This document shows positions 8,049 through 18,000 of a DNA stretch of 32,355 bases, piece by piece. The DNA comes from a bacterium (lineage in GTDB: Bacteria; Patescibacteriota; Patescibacteriia; Magasanikbacterales; GWA2-37-8): contig JAKANM010000005.1 in NCBI GenBank assembly GCA_021812425.1, forward strand, positions 1 to 32,355, written 5' to 3'. Within the stretch, counting starts at the first letter, position 1. Each line of letters starts with the position of its first letter. Position numbers and translations under genes: made by a program. The notes beneath the pieces are model-generated. The model was given only the letters and a program-made list of their open reading frames with translations. It was not told the DNA's origin and ran no database searches.

Positions 8049-10817
8049 TTATGTTTCATTTGGCTCAGGTTCTTCTTCCTCTTCACCCTTAACCGTGATT
8101 TCGCCTAGCTTCTCCCTTAAATTTTTTGCAGCTACTTTATTTTCTTTTGCCAATGCCTTTATTAATTCCCCTCTTACTCCACTGTTCATGGTTTTTAACT
8201 GATCCACCAGCCTGCTGTCCAGCTGCGTTCCTTTAGTTACCCTACTAAAGACAGAGGCAAAATTTTCCAGACTCTGTTGATCAAGCTTTGAGACGTCCTT
8301 AGTGATCCCTTCATTATTGCTGGTAATTAAGCCATCCAACGAAATGACCTTCGAGATTGGAGTCGAACCGCGCCAGTATCGCTGTTGATCTTTTGCCCTC
8401 ATTATGCCGTCCGCGTCGTTCGATTCTAATTTATACTTCGAGAACCCAGTTTTTGAATCAACTTCTTTACTATTTAGCAAACCCTTCATGACGGGTGCTC
8501 CGTCTCTTGCAACATTCTTCATCGACTCATCCAAACTTCGAAGCATCGCCTGCGCTTTCGCTTCTCCATGCATTTCTGTAAACTCACCCATAGCCTTTTC
8601 CAACCCACCCTTTTCAACTCTTTTGCCTACTAAAACTGAAAAAAGTTTTCGCTGTTGCCCTTCCAAGTCGCCAGCTCCCACCTCATCATTAAAATGAGCT
8701 GCCGTAGCCGCTTTATTAAGCGCCGTCATACCTGCCTCCGCCCCTTGCTTCATACATGAAGTCAACGTGGCAACCAAATTTTCTCCCAATCTTCTTCTTT
8801 CTTCACGATACTGCACCGGACTTAATTCCTTTTGACCTGGCCGATTAAATTTGGCATCTAAATTTGCAATATCATTGGCTATATCCGCATTCCGCTGAGT
8901 AATTTCATTAAATGTTAGATTGGCGAGACGATCCTGTTTAATTTTTGCCTGTCGCGCTACCTCCGCGGCCGCATACACCGGTTTATCACCTCTTCGTATA
9001 GCCTCATCATCCATCTTATTGGCTACCAACAATGACTTTACGGACTCCAACTGATCTTTTTGATAATCTGCCGAAGCTTTAGCAGCATATAAATCCTCCT
9101 GACGTTTTCTAAATTCCGGACTGCTCTCCAACAATCTATTCTCTTCCTCGGTTGATTTTTGTACTTTCTTCGCTTCACTTATACCTTTAGCTTGCTGTAA
9201 CCGAATATCAGCAGTTAATTTTGCTTTACCGCCGGCATAATGACCAACGCTGTAACTAGCTTCCACGGTCTCCTTTTGTGATTTAGCCGCGGTTTGCCAG
9301 TCTTCCGCTCTTTTCATCGCACGTCCCTGAGTTTCTACCACACCGGCGAGCAAACTTTTTCCGAAACGTCGCAGACCCGCTCCTTTTTCTTCCCATTTCT
9401 CAGCTTTGGCCTTGGCCTCCAATTTTTCTTTTTGGGCAATCTCTTCCGGCCTCAAAGGCTCTTTTCTTTCTCTAAGTTTCTTCAGCTCACCCAATTCCTT
9501 GCCTTCTCTCTCAAATTTTTTGGCAGCCTCCACTCTTGCTTCAGAAACCTTACCCATAGCCAGACCAACCCGTCCGGAGATTCCTTTTCCATACCTTTCC
9601 AGCGCCTCGCCGCCGATAACCGGCATCTTACGCTTCGCCAACTCCACACCCTTGCCTGCTAGTTCGTAGCCTTTTGCCGCAGTCTTCCGTACCGTACTCA
9701 CTCCACTCACCGCCATAGTCACTCTCTTTCCAATATCCACCGCCTTGCCAGTCCACTCCGCGCCGATGCCGCCGAGTTGCTGGGTAACTTTTATCCCAAC
9801 GAGGAGCATTCCGATCGCAATCACAAAATTGACGAGATTGTCCCATTTCATAGCCTTGCCAATACCGGAATCCTGGTCACACACATTCACACCAGTACCG
9901 GAGGCCTGACAAAATTGTTTATTTACCATTCCATTTCCAACCGTAACCAAAGTCAGCCATAAAAAGAAAACCAACACCGGACCGGTAATAACATTTTTAC
10001 CAAATTGACTCCACCACTCGCTGGCATACGACTTAGTCTGATCCAAAACTCCCAGCACAAAAGCGATCGGCGAAAGTACAATCAATACCCACAGCACGAT
10101 CACACGCGCGACTAACATCGCGAGTAATATTCCGCTAGTGACTAATATCGTAACTGAAATAAATAATGAAGCCAGCGCTGACAACCAAACACCCTCTGAA
10201 TTTATAGGCACACTGGTGGCGCTACTGAAACTTCTAATACTGTCCAAACTAAAAGCACGGATAAAATTACCGCCGACCGTCGAAGCGATACCGTTCACAA
10301 AAGTGATCATCACGACCTGGGCGACGTCGATAATGACCCCGCAAATAACGCGGCTGAAATTTACAAGCACCGCCGCCGCGACCAATTTGAACAACATGTG
10401 CTTCCATTCATAATGTTCAATGCCGAGTATAGTGCCGAAAGCGATGATGAGAAGGGCGACCACAAAAACCATGTTGGTCAGATCCCGCACCATAACCCAA
10501 CCGACGTTGACCGCCTCTGAATTTAAATAATTATTATAACTTGCGACCTGAACAATAAAAGTCAAAACAAAAAGCATGAGTGATAGCGCGAGGCGGGTCA
10601 CCGCCAACATTATCCTGGTCGATAAATCGAAAATAAAATCTGGAACAAACGCCACCGTGAGGGGGCTCGCCGAGCCACCGGTCTGAGCCAAAGCTTGATG
10701 AGCAAAGAGTCCAAAACTAAAAACAGAAACCAGCAAAAAAACCATGGCCAAAAAGAACACTCTTCGACCGCGTTTATTTATTTTCTCGGCGATTTTCTGA
10801 AAAAATTTGTGCACCAT
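8049..10817 (-). CDS. VirB6/TrbL-like polytopic membrane protein with long charged C-terminal region
   Basis: 922 aa; N-terminal part has several TM segments (VFVVALLIIAFGTILGIEHYEWKHMLFKLVAAAVLVNFSRVICGVIIDVAQVVMITF...), then a Lys/Glu-rich coiled-coil-like tail. Confidence 0.8.
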   Translation of the reverse strand: MVHKFFQKIAEKINKRGRRVFFLAMVFLLVSVFSFGLFAHQALAQTGGSASPLTVAFVPDFIFDLSTRIMLAVTRLALSLMLFVLTFIVQVASYNNYLNSEAVNVGWVMVRDLTNMVFVVALLIIAFGTILGIEHYEWKHMLFKLVAAAVLVNFSRVICGVIIDVAQVVMITFVNGIASTVGGNFIRAFSLDSIRSFSSATSVPINSEGVWLSALASLFISVTILVTSGILLAMLVARVIVLWVLIVLSPIAFVLGVLDQTKSYASEWWSQFGKNVITGPVLVFFLWLTLVTVGNGMVNKQFCQASGTGVNVCDQDSGIGKAMKWDNLVNFVIAIGMLLVGIKVTQQLGGIGAEWTGKAVDIGKRVTMAVSGVSTVRKTAAKGYELAGKGVELAKRKMPVIGGEALERYGKGISGRVGLAMGKVSEARVEAAKKFEREGKELGELKKLRERKEPLRPEEIAQKEKLEAKAKAEKWEEKGAGLRRFGKSLLAGVVETQGRAMKRAEDWQTAAKSQKETVEASYSVGHYAGGKAKLTADIRLQQAKGISEAKKVQKSTEEENRLLESSPEFRKRQEDLYAAKASADYQKDQLESVKSLLVANKMDDEAIRRGDKPVYAAAEVARQAKIKQDRLANLTFNEITQRNADIANDIANLDAKFNRPGQKELSPVQYREERRRLGENLVATLTSCMKQGAEAGMTALNKAATAAHFNDEVGAGDLEGQQRKLFSVLVGKRVEKGGLEKAMGEFTEMHGEAKAQAMLRSLDESMKNVARDGAPVMKGLLNSKEVDSKTGFSKYKLESNDADGIMRAKDQQRYWRGSTPISKVISLDGLITSNNEGITKDVSKLDQQSLENFASVFSRVTKGTQLDSRLVDQLKTMNSGVRGELIKALAKENKVAAKNLREKLGEITVKGEEEEEPEPNET

Positions 10818-10853
10818 GGAAACAATTATAATTTACACCACGGGCGTGTCATT

Positions 10854-10882
10854 ATTATACCACAAAAATAGAGCACCAACAA
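10854..10882 (-). promoter_or_regulatory. Putative promoter TTGTTG-N17-TATAAT for the VirB6-like operon
   Basis: On minus strand TTGTTG (10877-10882), 17-nt spacer, TATAAT (10854-10859), upstream of ORF start 10817. Confidence 0.6.
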
Positions 10883-10917
10883 TCAAAATGGGGATAAAAA
10901 AATTACCTTACACCCTC

Positions 10918-10946
10918 TTGACAAAACCTCAATTTTGGTGTATAAT
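10918..10946 (+). promoter_or_regulatory. Perfect consensus sigma70-type promoter TTGACA-N17-TATAAT for the lipoprotein gene
   Basis: TTGACA 10918-10923, spacer 10924-10940 (17 nt), TATAAT 10941-10946. Confidence 0.85.
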
Positions 10947-11116
10947 TAACTGTTTTTCACATGATAGATTCTGAGCCTGAAAAACGATGGCTTTCAGCTA
11001 TTTTGCTCATTTAAAAGCGAAGAAGTTAGTAAAACCCCCGCCTGCAACGCCTGCTAGCAGTCTAGCATGGCGGGCAGGCCCAACCGGCCATAAGGCCAGA
11101 AACAAGGAGCTGCACC

Positions 11117-11956
11117 ATGTTGATGAGAAAATTGAAGCATGAGGCGATGTTCGCATTCGCGAGGTGGTTCCCCCTGTTCGTAGCCCTCGTCGGCTGCGTT
11201 CAGCCGGGGACGAGAATCGACGACGGAACGTCGTGTGTGGTGGTAGTCGACGGCGATCAGCCGACCGACAGCGGGTACCAGACCACCGATGGTGGGAATC
11301 AAAACACCGACGGCGGCCTCAAGCTCGAGACCCCGACCGACCTGGTCGCGGTGGAGCAGAACGACATCAACGCCGTTCAGGTCACCTGGACTTCCCATTC
11401 GACTGGCGATACTGTCAGCTGGGTCGAGCAGGCCTGGGTTTTCCTGAACGACCCCACCAACAAGGTCAACTCCCGGCTGGAGAAGCTCAACAACGGAGAC
11501 ATCCTCGGGAGTTCGCTCGATGTCAGGGAGATCAAGGAATTGAAGTTCCGAGTCAAGGATTGTCTGCGGAACGACGCCAACACCTGCTCGAGTTACTCTG
11601 GAGCCATTTCGGTGCCGATTCTCCCCCTTGATGTGAAAGCACCGACTAACGTCATCGTTACCGAGATCCCATCGGAAAAAGGTCCCACCTACCGGGCGAT
11701 CCACATCAGCTGGACCGATAACTCCTACGGCGAGCTCTACAATGAGATCTACATTTGCACAAATCCGGCATGGTGTCCATCTGGCGGTCCCCTTTTCGCC
11801 ATCATTCTTTCGGCGCCATCTGTACCACCTACCACCATGACGGATGTTGACTTTTTGCCGTCGAACACCCCTTTGTGGATTCTTGTAGGTATGAGCGTGG
11901 ATCAAGGCCACCTACTGGCTTATCCTCAACCGGTCAAAATCACCACCTCGCCCTAA
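11117..11956 (+). CDS. Putative lipoprotein with fibronectin type III-like domains
   Basis: Signal peptide plus lipobox LVGC; AAGGAG Shine-Dalgarno upstream of ATG; FnIII-like strands (PTDLVAVEQNDINAVQVTWTSHS; APTNVIVTEIPSEKGPTYRAIHISWTDNS). Confidence 0.75.
   Translation: MLMRKLKHEAMFAFARWFPLFVALVGCVQPGTRIDDGTSCVVVVDGDQPTDSGYQTTDGGNQNTDGGLKLETPTDLVAVEQNDINAVQVTWTSHSTGDTVSWVEQAWVFLNDPTNKVNSRLEKLNNGDILGSSLDVREIKELKFRVKDCLRNDANTCSSYSGAISVPILPLDVKAPTNVIVTEIPSEKGPTYRAIHISWTDNSYGELYNEIYICTNPAWCPSGGPLFAIILSAPSVPPTTMTDVDFLPSNTPLWILVGMSVDQGHLLAYPQPVKITTSP
11264..11326 (+). repeat. Three-copy 21-bp tandem repeat (7-aa unit TDxGxxx)
   Basis: Encodes TDSGYQT-TDGGNQN-TDGGLKL. Confidence 0.7.
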
Positions 11957-11993
11957 CTTCTTTCACGACTAGATTTCCCCTCACCTCAGGGGA

Positions 11994-12030
11994 ACAAAAA
12001 ACCCGCCCCGACGTAACGTCGGGGCGGGTT
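11994..12030 (-). terminator. Rho-independent terminator of the 2649-aa gene, possibly bidirectional
   Basis: CCCGCCCCGACG-TAA-CGTCGGGGCGGG; on the minus strand the stem is followed by TTTTTTGTT; the plus-strand T-run is poorer. Confidence 0.88.
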
Positions 12031-12037
12031 CTTCATT

Positions 12038-15000
12038 TTATTTTATATACTTAACAACAACCTGCCCAGCAAAAGGCGTCCAAGGCCTTTGACTAGTAAT
12101 TCTACAACTGTCTCTTCCCGTGCTCCCAGCCCAACTCGAATCATAAAAACCACTGTTGACGCCAGTACTCCCACCGTTGCACCAACCCCAATTGTCTTTC
12201 ACCTGCACTTTGGGTTTAAAAATACAACAACCGTCAGGAAAATCTTTTACAGAACCACAATTCCCTGTTCCATTATTATCATAACGAAGCGGTTTGGGAT
12301 CACCTGAACAGAAGTAAGTATTTTTGGCTTCATAATAGGCATTGTCACAGGTAACATCTTTGATATGCCCATAATCACTCGCGCTGGCGATCGGCTGACA
12401 GGCCACGACCGGCGTGCTACTTGGCACTGCCCCGCGTTGATTTCGGAAGTAACCGCTACGCAAACTGACATCACTGCCGTCATCCCAATCAATAGCAACC
12501 TGGCGGATCGGCATTTGATTCTTATCCGCAAACATAAAGAAATTAAGTGAAACTGGCAAGAACGAGTCCTGAGTAGTACTTACTGCATTGATGGAATTGT
12601 TTATCGAAAAACCAAATTCAGTCGGTTCCAAATAACTTAACGCCCCATTTAACATAATTCGAGCGCCCAGCGGATGGATCTCTGGGGGAACATGTTCTAC
12701 ACCTCCCGTGATATTTGGCAACAAACCATATCCTGGAGTCAATCCATATTGCGTGCCGAACCATAAATAATTGCTGGCGTTGGCATACAACTTTGACAGA
12801 CTAACGACACCGGACTGGATGGCAGGAATAGATGAAGGAAAACTGTAGGTCTGACCATCAATTTTTGTTATTGCTGACAAATTATATTTAGCCGAACGGT
12901 CTATACCATCTGCGGCCGCGGCGGTATCATCGGCAGGGCATCCTGTTATGGCGGGTATAGCAGGATTTTTTGTGCATCCTGGTAGTGTGTATGGTGTGAA
13001 AATCAATAAATTCGACGATGGTGGTGTCGTAATATCAATACTGCCGAATGGTGACACGTTCGTGGAGTAATCATAGTTAATACCGGCGACAGGGCTAGGC
13101 ACTGTGTATGCATTTAACCCCTTCCCGTTTATATTCCAAAGACGATCGGTCCACGGTACGGTTCGATATTGTTTGGAGAAATCGTTAGCACTACCGACTA
13201 AATTAATCCTGGCATCAACCGCCACTTTACAGGTCTGACGCAATTTATAGGTAATCCGGTAGCCGATTTCATCAGTATTGCCGTATGCAACCGTTGCACC
13301 ACCACATGCTGTAGCGACGGCTAAAGGAACGTATATATTTGAACTATTATTAGCTTCATTATTCCAACTGCCACAAAAATATGTGTCTATACTCTTAAAC
13401 GTTGGCGCAAAATCAATGTTTATGGCATGCGATAACACCGGTTCACTAGCATAAGAAAAATTAGGTCCAGAAGAAGGAGGAATTGGACAAGCTTGAGTTA
13501 TACTATTATTCGGAAGAACCCACAAACTTCTACCTTGTAACCAGGGTAAGGTTAAGTTAGTATTAAAATTTGCGTAAAGAAGCGGATATGGAGCAGAAAT
13601 TTTGTTCCCCATCTCACCTGCCAACCCACTGTAGTTTGCCCCCCCATAACTCCAGTACGACGAAATCTGCTCGTTGTCTGGTAGATGAATACCGGTTCCG
13701 CCGTCTGGATTAGCAAAAGGTGACGGCGTAGCCAGATAAGTATAAAACATAATAAAATGCGAACCGCCGGTACTGTCTTTATAAAAACCTCCTACCACTC
13801 CGCCGGTAGTGTTGTCCTTATTCAATACCTTATAATAGGGTTGCCAATCATTCGTTAGCGTTAGGTTTGGAAATTTAAACGTTGCCCCACTCGTTATATT
13901 TTTATCTCCACCGCTACTTATTACTTGAACGTCGATCTCTTCGATATCATCAATATTAATATCCCTCATCGTATTATCCGTTAGTCCACTATATTGGACG
14001 CTGCTATTTCCGATGTTGAACGTTTTTTGAACTTGATCATAATTTATTTGGCTATGGTTTCCCCAAAAGTCATACCAGCACTTTCTAGCCGTTCCAGCCC
14101 CTCCGGTTTTTAATATCGCCTGATATTGCGGCACGCCAAACCCTTGGTCGATAGTCGGGTCATAGCCGGTAGGGGTACTGTAATTTTTAATACCACCGGG
14201 GGAGAAAACTAGATCAAATGTTTTGTTAGTAGCCGGATCATTGGCCGGAGCAGAGCTATTTAAACAATATTGTCCACCATTTTTTTGTGTAATCTGCCAA
14301 TCACTTAGCGCCTCGGTATGCTGAGCATTGATATCTGCCACACCAGCAAGCGATTCAATCGGATACCAGGTAAGGCACACATTCTGAGCTACGTCACTAT
14401 TTAGATGCCTGGTGCTATCGGTCTCCAGACAAAAACCTTTGAGACCAACAAAGGCGTGTGAGCTCTTCAATACTTCACAAACTCCACCAAGACCGCAATC
14501 CCCATCAACTTTGCACTCTTCCCCATCCAGAGGTTTACTACCGCCACTAACTCCGCCAAGACAAATACCCGCTGGCGGTTTGTCCAACGTCGGGTTTTTT
14601 GACTTCTGACTTGCGTTTAAAATCAAATTTCTGTCAGTAGAACTCGCTTCATCATATTTCCAATATTTTGTGAAAATATCACCGTACTGCACTTTGCGAT
14701 AATCACATTCACATTGATTATTTCCCTTGTCTCCGCTATTATTCTCATCACAAATATGGGCATTCCTGAAGAATGATGAACCGCCCCTTCCGGAGACACC
14801 CACGATCTTCTGCGTACTCGGGAATGGTGAATCAACCTCCGGGTAGGCACGACACGATTGTGGGTTGGCGGAAATAGCTGACTTACCATCGGGAGATTGG
14901 ACGCATTTATGATTGACACAATCACCGGAATTTCCGACGCCGCAATTGGCCTTCCCATCGGTTGCGCACGGGCTAGGATCGATGCGTTTTACCAATCTCC

Positions 15001-18000
15001 AATCAGGCGTACTGGTCGTAGTAGAAGCAAAATTCATTTGCTCTAGATTGTCGACGGCATAAATACCAGGAATTGAGAACCCGTCATAGTCCAGATCATA
15101 CCAGCTGGTGCCGCGCTGACGATAGGTGCTAACATCCAAAATCGAACTAGTAGCATTTTGAACGCAACGACTGACGCTATTGCAACGACCCAAATTACCC
15201 TGAGTGGTTTCTTTGTAGGAATTGCTTTGATCATCGTAAACAGAATATGACAACATCGGTTTCAACCATTCACCACACTCGCGATCCTGGGCAACTTTCA
15301 TAATGGTATTGGCGTCATTACCACCGTCGTTAACCGGATTCACAAGAGCGCCGCTGTTATCGTTGCTATCCTTGTAGGTAGTGGTGGTATGCCAGGATTT
15401 GGTAGGAACATCAGTCTGATCAAACAACGCACAGCCGGCTTTCTGACTCACCTGTCCGCTACAGTTGCCCTCATTAACCTTGTCATTCTTGATCAGATAG
15501 TACGATTTGCCTTTTCCACTACTATCAACATCGGCATGATCGACGAACTCAGTACATCTATTTTGATCGGCGGGACAAAGTCCAACAAAATTTTTATAAT
15601 CGGTCGCTCCGGAAGAAACCAATCCGAAATCCGAGTAGCATGGCTGATTGTCTCCATAAAGAACGCAAGTATCACCAGCGCCGCAATCCGCCGAAGCTGA
15701 AGCTTTAGTACATGATATACCCTTATCCTTATAACAATATCCAATCGGATTTGTCCTGAACCAGCCATCAACGCGAGCCAGACCCCACTGCACGCCAGTT
15801 CGGTATTCACAAAGCTGACTGCTGATCTCGGGGTCTTTGAAATAATTCGTTTCCGCCCCATCAGAAAATGCGCTGCACCCTACTGCCTCAGATTGGCAAA
15901 GTGTTGAGCTGTATTTGCTTGGATCATTTTTTATAGTGGTTGTAACGTAAGCCGTAACACCTGCATTATTAATTTTGACACCGGCGTAAGAACAGCCTAT
16001 ATCCGCCTGACTGCACGACGCGCTCTGATTTGCTACGAGATAAATCGGGGTGGTTGACGGGGTATCAGCCGGGATGATAATCGCGGAATTTGTAATCGCT
16101 GAATCCCCAATCGCGGCTCGAATCTCTTCCGGCGTATGTCCCAATATATCCACATAACAACCGCTCCGACCGGACGGTACTATACAAGAATAAGTATCGC
16201 CGTTGACAGCAGGAACCGTATGGCTGAGGGTCGCGACGGCAGTGCCACCCCGATCGCCGAGCTGCGGCACTGACGTAGAAACAGCAAACCAAACATTGTA
16301 AACATCAGCGAGCGGACTCACGGTATTGTGTGTATCAAACAAACCGGTACAACCGATCGCGCCCTCGCGGCAAAGTGAACTAAAATTCGTCAAATCCAAA
16401 ATATGATTTTGCGGATCGGTATAGGCCTGACAGCCGAGCGCCTCCCCCGGAAGCCCGTCGCCAGGATGGCTGTTGCAGACCGGATCAACGCTGAGGGACT
16501 TCTTCACTAGATAAAGATAATCAGCGACTTTGACGAGCCGGATATTATCTAAGTAAGTTGTAAGAGTGATGCTAGATTTGAAATCCAAACTTGCAGTAGT
16601 CGTATTCGCCAAATATTCTGCCGGCCCGAGGTGGTATTGTTGCCAAACACCCTTCTTTATACTGACAGTGTTCAGGGTACCAAAAGGAATTTCCGACGAT
16701 CCGTCGGCGGGGATAATTTTAACTGTTACCGTGGCATCGGAATCCGAGTAGGCCCAGAAAGTTAGATCATACGTTTTGCCAATGTCGAAGCTGACCCTAC
16801 GCCCAACTTCACCAAGAGCATAAGTCGCATCGCCAAAATTAAATGCTAACGAATGTTCGCCAACATGAGTTGAAACGCCTGACAGGCTCATAGCCACACT
16901 GGCGTGCGCCACCCAATTATTGATCGAACTTGGGTCTTCAAAAGTATCAGTAAAAATATTTTGAATATTATTACCGGCGTTACCTTTGTAGGCCCTGCAG
17001 GTATCGGCCGCGGCGGAACAAGACTGACTGGCGCCGGCATTATTTGTCACTCCAGAGGCGAGGCCTTCATAAATACAGACGCCATTTTGGTATTTTCCGT
17101 TGCTTAAACACTTTTTACAAACTCCAGACGGCTTTTCGCTTGTATCCCAAAAACCATATTGATTTAAGCATGCCCCCTCGGTAGACGCCGTTGAATCGTT
17201 ATAGAAAGCTGCTTCACTTATCCGATATGGAGTGCAGGCGTCAGTAACCGGAATCGTCTTTGAAAGCAAACGATAATAAATGTTCCCAGCTTCATCATTA
17301 AACTGGCGACAATCAAGGGAAGCAGTCCCAGCTTTGTATCGAAGCTCCGTACACTCCGCGTTAAGCTGAGCGAGTTCAACCGGGTCCTTGAAAAAATATT
17401 TAGGGGCGTTAAGCGGTCCGTTCACAAGATCATCATTTGGAAGCAAACTATAAGTCTTCAACTGAAATCCGACTTTAGCTGATCCTTCATAGGTGATATA
17501 GGTTTTTCCTTTACCGTCCGGCGTCTCATCTGGCTTCAGACAAGTGCGTAGGCTGGTAAAATATTCAACCCGCTCACTTTTGCCGGTGGTGGTAGAAAGG
17601 TTCGTGAAGCTAGTGCAGCCCTGATCCTGGATGGTGCAGGCATTACCCGAGGCAGGGATAATATACGCAAGGTCTTGCCCGTTCGAATAATTCGCCGGCA
17701 TTTCACGATAAACATTGTAGCCAACGCATTTCGCGTCGCACTGATCATTCCAAATCACTTGATTGCCGGAAATTTCCGCCGGCTTAAATTTACCAGGGAT
17801 TCTAGATCCTCCGCCGCTCTTCGGTGTGTACCAATTACAACCGCGCTCCTCCGCCGTACAAACTCCAGCATAATTGGAACAAGCGGCATCACCCTTGATG
17901 TTTGCAAGGGAGGCGGTGCTCGTCGGCCAATCAATCGCCGGAGTAGTTGGGTTGCTGTCATAACATTTTAGGTAATCCGGAGCTTTTTTCAAATTAAGTT

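Noticed and set aside
11054-11911. 285-aa minus-strand ORF antisense to the lipoprotein gene
   Set aside because: Arises from the GC-rich codon composition of the plus-strand gene; the plus-strand product has a signal peptide, lipobox, SD and promoter, whereas the antisense product is low complexity without recognisable features.
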